Assembly (NCBI GenBank): GCA_963556145.1 | Contig: OY744469.1 | Location: forward strand, 62,001 to 126,000 | From: Hygrocybe punicea | Lineage: Eukaryota; Basidiomycota; Agaricomycetes; Agaricales; Hygrophoraceae | DNA: 64,000 bases | Direction: 5' to 3' | Part shown: positions 52,003 through 62,579 of the stretch, in pieces | Position numbering within the stretch: position 1 is the stretch's first letter | Layout: each line of letters begins with the position of its first letter | The notes under the pieces: generated by a model | What the model was told of the DNA's origin: nothing | What the model saw: only the letters and a program-made list of their open reading frames with translations | The model's database searches: none | Position numbers and translations under genes: made by a program

Positions 52003-53800
52003 GACTCGATGGCGAGATCAAAACGCGTGTTATTATCTTGGACGAAATGCAGGGCAATCTTCCACCAGAGTCAAATAAATCTCACACTAGAAGGCAGGTA
52101 TTCCTCACCTCTGGGAATCCTTTTTGCTGCAAGTAAGCAATTATACTCTGGCCAAGAAGGGTTGACGTCCGAATGATATGTAGCATCTCCTCGTGATTAT
52201 TACGCAGCAGTGCGAGCTTGAAGCGATATTCCGTTGGATCAAAGGTGATAGTATGTGGGCGTGCCGAGCGATCGAGGCAATGTATCGTTTTGCCTTTGAT
52301 TCGGGTCAAGTAGACGGGGTTATCGAGAGTGCAGATGACACCATGATCGCTAAATACAAATTCAGATTACGAAGAGTCGCGACGCCAGGCGGCATGCCAA
52401 CGTACCCTTGTGATAGACAATATTTGACGTGGTTGAGTGTGGAAAATATAAACACGCCTGTGTCGTCCCATGCGCCTGACTTGATTCGGATGGTTTCATG
52501 AATGAGACAATGCTGGGAGAAATTCTTGTTTGCAATGGTAATAGCTAAGAGGGAAAGTAGAACACCAAAACAGAATAAGACCACGATAAGGGTCGGAAAG
52601 CCAGACGTACTGTGCTTGCTCATCAAAGCCACCAACGATCCGTCCCCACTCCATATGGCATATTTCACAGGTGGACTGTTTACCTCTGCAACGGTCTTCT
52701 GTTGTTGAATATCATAAAGCACGACAGAAGAGGTGGAGCTCAAGATGAGACTGGCAGTGCCTCCGTAGAAAATCTCATTAGTCTGCACGGGCGGTTTGAT
52801 GGTTTTGACGACGGAATTTGAGAGGTCCCGAACCTCAATGAGCTGTTGTGCGCATGTCAGATGAAGACCTACGGTCTGATCCATGGAGGCTGAAACAACA
52901 AGATCGTCTTTTGGGTGAAATTGGGCCGACATGACGAAGTGAGAATGACCGGTAAGAATAGCAATGCAGTTGCAAGACGTGCTATTCCATATGCGGATGG
53001 TTTGGTCATCAGAGGCAGACATCTTTTGCTCGAAAATAAGCAATTGTTACACCATGAAAAGGACAACTCACAATCCAGGGCATTTCGTGGTGGAATTGGA
53101 CGGAGCGAACGTAATCCAAATGTCCGTGCAATGTGAAGAGACACCGCCTACTGTGAGGCTTGAGGTCTGAATCAAGTCAGACCTTGGTGTGAAGCAAATC
53201 AAGACGAGGCTCACCCCAGACCTTGATCTTATAGTCGTCGCCTCCGGTAGCCAATAGAGCCCTGGTGGGATGAATAGCAACACCTCGCACTGGACCTATG
53301 TGAATCAATCAGGATGGAGTGAATTCCCCATCATATATGTTGCGACATGCCTTCATGTTCCTCAAATCGGTCTACGAGTACGCCCATACGATAATTCCAC
53401 AACTGAACGCTTCCGTTGTGTAAGCTAGCCACGAGGAGAGGTTGGGTAGGATGGAATGCCAATCCTGCAATGGGTATTGGTCACGCTGAAGACTGCGCAG
53501 ATCGTAAACATACCCTTTACGCGGTGACTCTTCGACTCGAACTTTGTAAGCACGCAGTCTGTAGTCCAGAAGTCATCAAGCAGTTGAAATCGAATGCGCG
53601 GACGTATTTGTCTTGGGTGTAGTACAGTGTGTCTTGGTGAACAGCAAATGCAGGCCTCTCGCGTTCCAATTTGAACACGTTAGCTCAGCTGTGAAACGAA
53701 GGAAGGAAAAGCAAACATGCCTGTGTCGTCCCATGCGCCTGAGACTGTGCTGGGAGAAATTATCGTCCTTTTAGCCAGCTCCCACACTTGAACCATTGTC
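52003..53800 (-). pseudogene. Captured and rearranged coatomer alpha-subunit (COPA) fragments
   Basis: Reading 5' to 3' on the minus strand, the pieces are clearly alpha-COP but out of order. First VQVWELAKRT (fifth propeller blade) runs into SGAWDDTGMF. Then come [20 protein letters not shown] and [10 protein letters not shown]. Next is the protein's N-terminus ([12 protein letters not shown], with the usual Met codon read as GTG), [50 protein letters not shown] and [12 protein letters not shown]...DLVVSASMDQTV. It then jumps to LIEVRDLSNSVVKTIKPPVQ, VVLYDIQQQKTVAEV, HETIRIKSGAWDDTGVFIFS, DPTEYRFKLALLRNNHEEML, GQSIIAYLQQKGFPEV and IALHFVQDNNTRFDLAIES. Introns are kept, so genomic DNA rather than mRNA was captured. 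Normal COPA builds COPI coats at the Golgi; this version cannot. Confidence 0.9.
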
Positions 53801-53911
53801 CTAGATGAAATAGTGAACTCGAGTGTTATTGAAAATGAGTCATGGTGGGAAAGCATGCGAAAATGGTAAGCAAGTTCAACTTCGCAACTTTCCACTCACC
53901 TTGTATCACTG

Positions 53912-55114
53912 ATGGTTCAAGGCAAAGCCATCCCTGAGCTAGTGCAATGGATTGTCGTCCGTCTATCAACATCGATGTCTATGGATGATGTCTGCATGTA
54001 CACAGATGTCAGCAAGCGCTCAGTGGAAAGGATAATGGCACACTTTGGGCAGACAGGCGCTGTCATGGTGCCAGCATCAAAAGTAAAACATCAACTCCAG
54101 CGGGCGCTCTGTGATTATGACGTTGAAGTACATGGGGCTTTTGTGTCATTTATGTCGCTGATCAATTATCACAGCATTTGCTCACCACCATGACCAGAGT
54201 ACCCGACCTCTATCTCGATGAGCTACGTTTGGACTTACAAGCAAAGTGTGGAGTATCAGTGTCCCTAAATACGGTGTGGCGCACACTGCGGAAAGGGGGA
54301 TTCACGATGAAGAGGGTATGTGCTCGTTTCTAATTCTATAGCAATGATATTTATACTACAGTTATCCCAGCTGACTCGGGAAGCGATTGAACGAAGTGCA
54401 GAGCTACGAACAGACTTTGCGGCTCGGATTGGGACCTATGAAGCTAATCAGCTTGTCTTTGTTGACGAGAGTGCAGTTGATCGCCGCACAACATATCGGG
54501 GGAGAGCCTGGGCCATCCGTGGGAGGCCAGCTACTCGGAAAGCATTTTTCTGCCGTGGGCGACGGTAATTCTCTCTTTTATTATCATGGGCAGTACTGCT
54601 GAGCCTTTTTCTTGTAGCTATTCAGTACTACCGGCACTGTCTCTCGATGATGGCATCCTTCATTGTGATATCATCGAAGGCTCATTTGATTCAGATCTTT
54701 TCCATGACTTCATCTCTCGTTTGTTAGATCAGATGTCCCCGTTTCCAGAACCAAACTCCGTGATAGTGATGGATAATTGCCGAATTCACAAAAATCCTGT
54801 GATTTTGGATCTTATTACTTCTCGGTGAGTGCTCAATGTCAGTATGCTTATAACTTGAAGGCTGCGGCTCATGCTGTTCTCTTTATGCTAGAGGCATGCG
54901 ATACGAATTTTTACCGCCGTACTCTCCTGACTACAACCCGATCGAACTTGCGTTTTCTGCCATGAAGTATCACCTTCGCCGCAATGGGGAATATGCCCGC
55001 CTTGCCATGTCTGAACTCTCATCAATGGAGGTTGTTTGTGTCTTGCTTGAAGCGTTATATGAGAGTACTAGTGATGATATCTTTGGGTGGTTCAGGCACT
55101 GCGGATACGTGTAG
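53912..55114 (+). CDS. Tc1/mariner-type DDE transposase, apparently intact
   Basis: Five exons join in frame to 329 aa: 53912-54127, 54175-54315, 54362-54564, 54618-54824 and 54892-55114. The N-terminal half has helix-turn-helix features (MDDVCMYTDVSKRSVERIM; LYLDELRLDLQAKCGVSV). The catalytic triad is Asp in LVFVDESAVD, Asp in VIVMDNCRIHK and Glu in PPYSPDYNPIELAF. The end, DIFGWFRHCGYV, matches the other copy (GWFRSSGYM). All introns are GT-AG and 46-67 nt long. No stop or frameshift is present, so the element may still be able to move. It is divergent from the captured COPA pieces about 110 bp away. Confidence 0.92.
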
Positions 55115-55391
55115 GCAACATCTTGGTCTTCTACTTTGATTTTTTCCCCTTTCCAATCATTCTTTTCTTGTTAGTATTGTGGAAAATAGCTGGGATCTGG
55201 TATCCAATTGATATGTTGTAGCGTGTAGAACATTTGTTTGAATATTCTTCCATGTTTTGCTATGTAACTCATGAGGCTCGGACAAAGGCTGGATGAGCAA
55301 ACATATAATAGACAATAGGCTGTATATACATGATTGATCAACCTATGACACTGATTTATGAAGCTGGGTCACCGGCGCCGCTGGCGGTACT

Positions 55392-55754
55392 GCTGATGCG
55401 AACTGACATGATGCCGGTCAGAAAATGATGCTTCGGAGAGGTATACTGAGCCTGGAATGCTATGAGCACCAAGATAGTATAGCATAGAATAAGTTCTCAC
55501 CAGTTTCCCATGACTAGGATGATGCTTGCTCGTTATAGAACTGCTGCACGATGGTGTAACCTGCGAAAAAGTTGATTTATAAAAAAAGCAAATTAGAGTC
55601 TGGAAAGTGGCTTACACCGAGATAATGACTGTAGAAGCCCATATTTTCAATCGCTAGTCAATAGGATGTGATTTGAGGGAGATATGGCAATTGCATTCTG
55701 CGCGAGTAAAATGAAGTGTTTTGGTCACGCCGCCAAGTCACGTGACAATAACAA
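55392..55754 (-). repeat. Right terminal inverted repeat of the 6.8-kb element
   Basis: Complement of 48967-49330 with scattered differences, followed by TA at 55755-55756. Confidence 0.85.
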
Positions 55755-56225
55755 TAAGTGAGCATTAAATATATATATACTAGTATATAGTATACTATAG
55801 TAAAACGTAAGATGGATTAAGATGGATTAAGACGGATTAAGAGAGAGGACCTTCTTAATCCGTCTTAACGTCTCAACGGCTTAACCTGTCTTAAGAGTCC
55901 GATTTAAGATGAGTTAAGTCACACTAAGTCACAATAAGACCACGTGCGTTTTACTGATGACTTTTACAAGTCGTAAAAGTACTAGCAGAAATGCGTGCGA
56001 AGCATCTGCCGCGGGTTTAGAACAACTCGTTACCGAGTCTTGTACCGGTACCTGTACAGACATACCGTCCTTCGTGTTTGCGGTGGGATCGGACTAATGA
56101 ACTCGACCTGAGGCCTGCTCCACTCCTTCCCTTTAGGACTCTCAAACTTGAAACGCCTCACGACATGATGTTCCCACCCATGGCTTCAAAAGACAGCGAG
56201 AGGCAATGGATCCGAGCCGTCAACA
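55755..56225. other. Flank between the 6.8-kb element and the P450 gene
   Basis: Holds a TATATA-rich stretch, the MITE-like repeat at 55799-55955, and the probable P450 promoter and 5' UTR. No other gene seen. Confidence 0.5.
55799..55955. repeat. 157-bp MITE-like repeat
   Basis: Ends AGTAAAACG and CGTTTTACT are inverted. The interior is rich in GGATTAAGA, CTTAATCC and GTCTTAA words able to fold back. It resembles 16563-16719 in length, composition and right tail. No clear target duplication; the left flank is a TA-rich run. Confidence 0.55.
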
Positions 56226-58553
56226 ATGAGTTCCTCCTTGTTCTACGTCGTGGCTGCCCTCATTATCGCAGTGGTCGTCGTCGTGATCATCAAGGTCAAT
56301 TTCAGGACTCCAAAAGATCTGTCGCTCCCACCTAGTCCACCAGCGGAACCGCTCATTGGACATCTTCGCCTGATCCCCCTCGAGGGTCAAGCAGAGTTTT
56401 ACCACGAGAAGCGCAAGAGTTACGGTATGTTTCCCCTTGTCATCGGCCAACGATCATCTTAGCTAAACTGCATGTAGGCGATGTGATCCACTTCAAAGTA
56501 CTCTGGAGATCAATCGTCGTCCTGAACAGTGCTCAAGCCGCTGCTGACCTGTTGGATAAACGAAGTTTGATATACAGCGACAGGCCCCGTTTCGTAATGT
56601 TCGTGAACATGTGAGTCTCCGTCCCATGCTCTCTTCGTTGGAAGGGTCTACCATTGTCTCACATCTCAATTTTCTGTCAGACTGGGCTTCTTCCCTACCC
56701 TCGCATTTTTGGAATACGGCAAGCGTTTCCAGAAGCACCGCAAATTGTTCAACTCCGTGTTCTCACGAGGTCAAACCCCCACTTTTGAGCACACTCAGAC
56801 GGAGGAAGCTCGTGTTCTCCTCAAGAGTCTCATCGAGGCTCAGACTCCGGAGTCGTATGATCGGTTGGTCCGAAGGTTAGTTAGCATGATTCCCAATCGG
56901 CAAAAATTACCGCTGAGGTGTTTGCTACCGAAAGGTATGCTACGACACTTGTTATGAAGTTCGCATACGGTCACGAAATTCGGTCCGATGATGACGATTA
57001 CATAACGATGGCAGAGAACACTTCGTTTGCCGTAAGTGGAGCCGGAAGTCCAGGCATGACACCGCCTGATGTCGTGCCCTTCTGTGCGTTCTCACTCGTT
57101 TCGGTGATGTGTTGATGACTGAAATATGCGTCTAATATACAAGTGAGACACATTCCTTCATGGGTTCCTGGTGCTTGGTGGTCCCGGCATGGCCGAGACT
57201 GGAGTTTTGCAATTCAGGATATATTCGACATTCCGTTCGACCGAGTCAGGAAACAAATGGTCTGTTCTCACCGCCATCGTAAAGTGTGGTCTTCGACAGA
57301 GTTTGTGTAAAAACAGGAAAATGGGACAGCACAGCCGTCATTCGTCGCCAGCCATCTGGCCGCACTCGCACGTGAAGGGATAACCCGAGATGACGTTGAT
57401 GACATCAAAGGGTCAGCTGGGACAATTTATGCCGGTATGAGATGATCACTGATTCTGTTGTCTTTGTCTTTTGCTAACTAATCTCACACCGTTAGCGGGA
57501 ATGGATACTGTTAGTTTTCATTCTCAAAATGGATGTTCCGGGTGTTCCAAACTGAACCGGCCTCTTTAGACGTGGATGACTATCATGATGTTCATTTTCG
57601 CCATGACGCTCTTCCCTGACAAGCAGGACAAAGCACAGCAAGAGATCGACGCTATTGTCGGATTAGACCGACTGCCAGAGTTCAGCGATCGAGGCTCGCT
57701 TCCATATCTCGAGGCCGTCTTTCAAGAAGTCTTGAGGTAATGGATTCCTTACATGTTGTCAACCAGAGTTTCATGTCAGATGTTACAGATGGTATCCTGT
57801 CATTCCTCTCGGTCAGTCTATTCTCCTGCTGGGGTCCCTGCTGTGCTGACAAGCACTAATATACACAACGGTATATTTCCAGGCATCCCACACCGAGTTA
57901 TGCAAGACGATGTTTACGAAGGGATGTTCATCCCCAAAGGCTCTACCATCATCGCCAATGCCTTGTATGTGCCTGTTCTTTACTAAATTCCTGTAGAGGC
58001 TGGCTATGTATCCATTACCCAGGAGCATGGCATGGGATGACAAAATATACGCTGATCCTGCCAAGTTCTATCCCGAGCGGTTCTTGCCCAAATCTGCTGG
58101 CGGGAATGAGGAACCCCGTCCTATTGGTACCTTTGGTTTCGGACGACGGTGAGTGACCGACTGACATGTTGGGGCGATTCCCCGATGTTCTCAATTGATT
58201 CTCTCTGAGCATAGAATCTGTCCCGGGCGACATGTAGCAGAGACGAGCATCTGGATCGTATTTGCGATGATGTTGTCCACCTTGACCATCTCTAAAGCAA
58301 AGGATGAGAACGGGCGGGAGATTACGCCGGAGATCGCTTTCGTTGTTGGTTTGGGGGCGTACGTGGCTTTCCGATTCATTTTCTCATGCGTTCCATTTGC
58401 TCACGATTTCCTCCTCTATTTGATCTTCGATTTATCACTGTGATGGTGGTTACTCTCCTTAGTAAACCCAAGGACTTCAAGTGTATGATTACCCCGCGAT
58501 CCGAACAGGCAAAATTGCTTGTGATGGACACATCCGCGGTTCGTTCAGTGTGA
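56226..58553 (+). CDS. Cytochrome P450 monooxygenase (fungal, membrane-anchored)
   Basis: ATG 56226 gives an N-terminal membrane anchor ([19 protein letters not shown]) and a proline hinge ([16 protein letters not shown]). About 13 exons follow. The I-helix motif is AAGMDTT, the K-helix ExxR is EVLR, PERF is FYPERF, and the haem loop is [13 protein letters not shown] with the Cys that binds iron. The end [13 protein letters not shown] is typical of agaricomycete P450s of the CYP64/5xxx kind. Exon 7 (57496-57509) is only 14 nt and carries GMDT of the I-helix. I traced phases across all introns except the last, where the donor is uncertain (after EITPEIAF). No stop or frameshift was seen. It should oxidise a small lipophilic substrate at the ER with an NADPH reductase; the substrate cannot be read from sequence. 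Confidence 0.9.
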
Positions 58554-59018
58554 ATGGTGTGAAGACGCGTCCTGGAATGGGTTTGGATCTGTGTGACTCC
58601 GATGATATGTCGCCTAAGACAGCCTTTCAACCTCGCCCACGTGTAGCTGTACGTTAAGACCTCACCTATCTTTTCTTACTCACCTCTTGCGCCTCCTTAC
58701 GTGTAATCCGAGTAGTTAAGAAGAATTGAAACAGATGTCTCTTGCAATCTCATTTCTCTGATACATGAGTTCCCTCTGAACTGCCGTTTGTTTCGAGGCC
58801 TGAAATTTACTGTTTACTGCTATTTGCAGAACTTAGGGCATGTGGGGAATTTCCAAAAAACACATTTGTTAAATCTACAATAACCCCTTCAGTTTGCAAC
58901 TTTGTATCGCAAATAGATTCCATTGTAATCTCCTTCAAAATCCACATTCAATGGCCTCCATTCAGATTCTTATTACACCCACTGTACTGTTTCAATCAGA
59001 GCTTCATGAGATCCCAGC
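58554..59018. other. 3' flank of the P450
   Basis: No gene seen. The sequence is AT-rich, and a sharp change occurs at 59019 where the shared repeat begins. Confidence 0.45.
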
Positions 59019-59140
59019 GTTGTTACATTTTACAACTCCGCAACTCCGATTCTGACTCCATTGCCCACCATGACAATTCCGCTTTACCACACCTTCCTTT
59101 TTCATTTCCCTTTGCCTTTTGTCCCCTTTGGGACATAGGT
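59019..59140 (+). repeat. Dispersed repeat shared with 19479-19605
   Basis: Starts TGTTACATTTTACAACTCCG and follows the other copy through CCTTTTGTCCCCTTTGGGACAT. It overlaps the truncated end of the accessory relic. Confidence 0.7.
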
Positions 59141-59687
59141 TGCTTCACCTTTGCCTTGGGCACAGGCTTCGCTACTGCCAGTTTGGCCACATTGTTGGTC
59201 GCCTTGTCAAGCCCTGGCTCTATCTTGACGGTTACTTTCTTAGGTGTGGGTACTTCCTCAATTTCATTTGTGAAGTCCTCCTCGGAGTCATTGGAGGTAT
59301 CAGAGGTGTCTGAGATGTTCATCAATATTGAGCCGCTTGAGTAACACACCAATTGCTTTGGTGGCTTGGCGAACAGGATGGCCAGGGTTCATTTCAGAGT
59401 CTTCTGTCATACTCGGACCTAAAACGTTAGAAAAAATTAGTAGTGATGAAAAGAATAAAGAGAGACATACCAGAATCTGAGAGAACTTTGCCCCAATGGA
59501 CCATTTTCTTCCCTACAGCTGGCACAAGGTCCTTGTCATTTGTAGATGGAGGGCTGTCAGAGTCCAGGACCGTCTCTGAGCTATCGGCAGGGGTAGCAAG
59601 TCATTTGTCGGTTGCAGCAGCATTTGCGTTAGTGGCCCTCTTTGTCTTGGCTGCTTGTTTTCGTTTCTTGACCACATTGTTGCCCAT
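59019..59687 (-). pseudogene. Broken third copy of the Tc1/mariner accessory-protein gene
   Basis: From ATG 59687 the frame begins GNNVVKKRKQAAKTKRATN. After an in-frame TGA at 59601-59603 it continues LATPADSSETVLDSDSPP and KKMVHWGKVLSDS. An intron of about 50 nt follows, then EMNPGHPVRQATKAIGVLLK, which matches KRPVRQSAKAVKALLREIQ of the copy at 49603-51740. An acidic region and a Lys/Pro-rich stretch (PKKVTVKIEPG, KPVPKAKVKQP) lead to 59019, where homology ends at TGTTACATTTT. The PB1-like and SAM-like parts are missing. No inverted repeats or transposase are attached. Confidence 0.65.
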
Positions 59688-59699
59688 GGTGGATGGAGA

Positions 59700-60440
59700 G
59701 TGGCTTGCTTACATGATTCATGTGGTGCCAGAAGTAACGGGAATAACATGAGGGGGACGGACCATATTTGAACCAACTTTGGTGAGCAACTAAAAGGGGT
59801 TCGGGCGGACATTGGTAGATAGTTTCAATAGAATTTCTGAGCATTTTGCGCCTGCATGAGCCATCTGACTGCAGGTGGTGATCCAAAATTTTGACTTTTT
59901 AAAAATGGAAACTTGGGCCTCCTGCTTGGAGGTGCAACTAGAATTATATTTTGGGAGCTCAAATACAAATTTTCATAAGAAATGGTGGAGTGGGTCCAAG
60001 GGACCTCATGGAATTGGGGACAGAATCACACAGAAAGGTCTGCATGGATGGGATAGATGGAGTGATGGACTGACTACTACATTTGGAACTGCCTACTGAC
60101 TAAGGGTCCAGTAACGTGATGTGCCAGGCACAACTACTACAATGGCCACAAATTGAGTGAGCTACAGCAATTCAAAATCTACCTATCAAAATGATTACCA
60201 AAAATTGCAATGGCCAAGTCACGTGCAAAGTACAATAAACTTCTTGTGGTCAAGCTCAAAAAGAGCTCAGTCTTCGGTGAATCGTTTGTCGCCTGCATTG
60301 ATGGAAATTGGAGGGACATAGAGGACATATCCCAGAACTCACTAGTTGTCTATGGTCCAAAACCTGATGATATCATCCTAGAACTCGTTCATGTTGACCT
60401 TTGACTACCAACTCACCCTCAAATGCCTGCCATGTGGCAG
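59700..60440. other. Mostly non-coding; one small ORF
   Basis: The only ATG frame of note is 60210-60404 (+), 64 aa (AKYNKLLVVKLKKSSVFGES...), with no known family. The rest shows no gene. Confidence 0.35.
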
Positions 60441-60449
60441 CATCCTCAT

Positions 60450-61230
60450 CCTTGGTATCAATCTCATCTTTGTAGTGGTCAATCATGTGCCCACAATGGC
60501 CTCGAGAGCGGTCTGGTATGCCTTGCTACCAAGGTAGATGACCTCGAGATGAGGTATGCTGTTATTCTTGCAGTGGTAGAAGGCATTAGAATGTTTGCTG
60601 GGTGGGAGAACAATGTGCAAGGCTGTAAGGAGGACAACTTGATTGCTGTCCTTTCATGGAGATAGAGACAACCAGTTCCTTCGAAGTAAGGGAAGGCCTT
60701 GTGAGTGATCTGGAGACCCAGGACATGAGTGAAGGGACTGCATATGTTGGCTATTGGGTGAACAGTAAGGACATGGTCGAGGAGCTGTGGTCTGGTGGAC
60801 CAGGTGAAGACAGACTCATGGAATGTGATTTTGACATCCATGATCTCATACTCAGAGAGAATCTTCTTGCAGTGCACAGCTGTGGCCTCAGCATTGTCAT
60901 GAGAGAGAGTCCTTGGCATCACACCCACCAAAAGGAATACCCCCCCACTTCAGAAAAGCTGAGTCAATGCTTGTCCACTTAAGGTCAATGGACTCAAAGT
61001 GCTCATAGATCTGCTTGCCTAGCTGGTTCCACATGGGTGTGATTCTGTGGTTGCAGATCTTGCCTCCTTCAGGATGCACTGGGCCTGGGGCCTGGTAGGC
61101 AGTGGTCAGGGGTCCTATGAAGAAGATGGAGATGGGGTTGGAGGGGAGGCCATAGAAGTTGGTGTGGGCCTCGTCCAAGAGTGCATGTCTATGAAGTCCT
61201 TCCCAATATCAAGTTCAGCAACTGTGGTAG
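60450..61230 (-). pseudogene. Relic of an agaricomycete trypsin-like multi-copy family
   Basis: Minus-strand frames give NPISIFFIGPLTTAYQAPGP, LGKQIYEHFESIDLKWTSID, then after a probable intron VGVMPRTLSHDNAEATAVHC, KKILSEYEIMDVKITFHESV and LGLQITHKAFPYFEGTGCLY. The order W(I/V)GV-P-SL...A..C..IL....I.DVE..IRES...FEGTG.LYL is a frequent mushroom protein family whose next block (LTARHV) looks like a trypsin-fold serine protease. Here the LTARH block and everything after it is lost, and WIGV reads VGVMP after a break. Not functional. Its plus-strand shadows (60423-61373) are not genes. Confidence 0.55.
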
Positions 61231-61569
61231 TGGTGGGGGAGAGAGTGGATCCACATCAAAGAACTCCTGTTTGTCTTGAGAGAGAGCAAAAGTATGAGAA
61301 TATTCCAAAAGCTAAAAACATAACGGTAGCTGGCTGGATGGGCATAGGCTATGCTGATCATGCTGAGAGGTGAGAGCTGTGCTGCTGCTGAGCTGGCACT
61401 AATGTCCCTTACTTGCTCCCAAGGCTACCTTATGATCCTTATCCCATGTTTCACGACAGATATCTACTAAGGAATTAATTTGGGTTCCTGCCACTGCTTG
61501 TAAGTTGCCTAGTACTCAATCCTCACACCTCACTCATCATCAGATCCGACTGAAATTGCTCAAAGAATC

Positions 61570-62470
61570 CAACTTTTGTTGATGCACCTGGTGATCTTGA
61601 TAGACTTCATATCCCAAATGTGCCCCCACAAATGCTTCAATGAATTAGTGGCCCTTGGTCCAGAGAAGCACCAATATTGGTATGACATTGTCAACAGTGA
61701 AATTATTGTCAAGGCTCCACTCAGCCCCATCCACACTGCCTGTCTGGAACTGGTAACAGTAGTAAGCAGTGAGGTCAAGGAATGCACAAGAAGGGAAGGA
61801 TTTGCATGTCATGTGGGAGGTGGTGGAACTGGGACAATGGACATCTATGATGCCTCCAACAAAATTTGTTTCGAGGGAACAGAAGGCGATGGTTGCATTG
61901 ATGTCACCATCCCTGGGGTAGAGCAATCGCAGCTCCCACATCTCATCATCGAAGCTGGATATTCTGGACCATACAAACAACTGCAGGATGACACCAAGAC
62001 GTGGCTGCTGGATTATGATAAAGAGGTGCTACCTGTTATTCTCATAAAAATCAGTAAGAGACCAGAAGGGAATTTTGATCCTTCAGATTGGAGTGGTTTT
62101 GCTGAAGTTTGGGTTCATGACAGGCAAGTGGTGTTTCTTTCATTTCTTCCATTTCTTTCATGACTAACAAGAAATTTATCAGTATGGAGCTAGATATCCA
62201 GACATTTGGCAATAGGATCTGGTTCCTCCCTCCACACAATCCAACACCACCACTTCTACTCCTCCTGGGGCACATCATTCTGCCCTCCCTATTACCTGAT
62301 CATCTAAAAGATGTAAGCTTGAGCATTGGGATGGATGACGTGCAGGAAAGCTGTAAAGTGGCTTTATCAAGGATGGGCAAACAGCTCCTGAAGAGGAAAC
62401 AGGGGGGAACTGATGGTGAGGGGGACCACAGGCAGAGATGGTATGTAATATGTATTAATGATATTTAGTT
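61570..62470 (+). pseudogene. PD-(D/E)XK nuclease-like protein of a dispersed fungal family
   Basis: The frame at 61576-62163 reads YDIVNSEIIVKAPLSPIHTA, CIDVTIPGVEQSQLPHLIIE and AGYSGPYKQLQDDTKTWLLD. The Asp in the ID-T strand followed by I-I-E-A-G-Y-S and a Lys/Gln helix matches the (D)...xE-x-G/K pattern of PD-(D/E)XK (Uma2-like) domains that are abundant in mushroom genomes and in Crinkler-type effectors. A junction near 62125-62180 leads to a second exon (ELDIQTFGNRIWFLPPHNP...). No reliable start was found, and upstream pieces (near 61310-61370) are short, so I treat it as a relic or partial gene. Confidence 0.5.
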
Positions 62471-62579
62471 CACTGGTCACTTACAACAATAGCACCAGGT
62501 ATTTTTAATTACCTTGTCAAGAGGGTCACTCTTGGGCACCAATAACACTTTTCCCTTGTTTTTTCTTGCTCCCTCATTA

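Larger units (their letters stand above)
48967..55754. mobile_element. 6.8-kb Tc1/mariner-type element with accessory gene and captured alpha-COP pieces
   Basis: Long terminal inverted repeats of about 360 bp begin TTGTTATTGTCACGTGACTT at 48967 and mirror the right end at 55754. TA borders both ends (48965-48966 and 55755-55756), the Tc1/mariner target duplication. The arms differ at scattered positions (for example CATTGTCTCGG against CATTATCTCGG). Inside are an accessory-protein gene (minus), rearranged fragments of the host COPA gene (minus) and an apparently intact transposase (plus). At 6788 bp it is several times longer than typical Tc1/mariner elements. The captured host DNA makes it comparable in kind to Pack-type elements. 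Confidence 0.9.

Noticed and set aside
51913..53170. Plus-strand frames across the COPA region
   Set aside because: Antisense shadows of the captured alpha-COP pieces, which match the family only on the minus strand.
60423..61373. Plus-strand frames such as 60656-60982 and 61047-61373
   Set aside because: Shadows of the minus-strand trypsin-like family relic.
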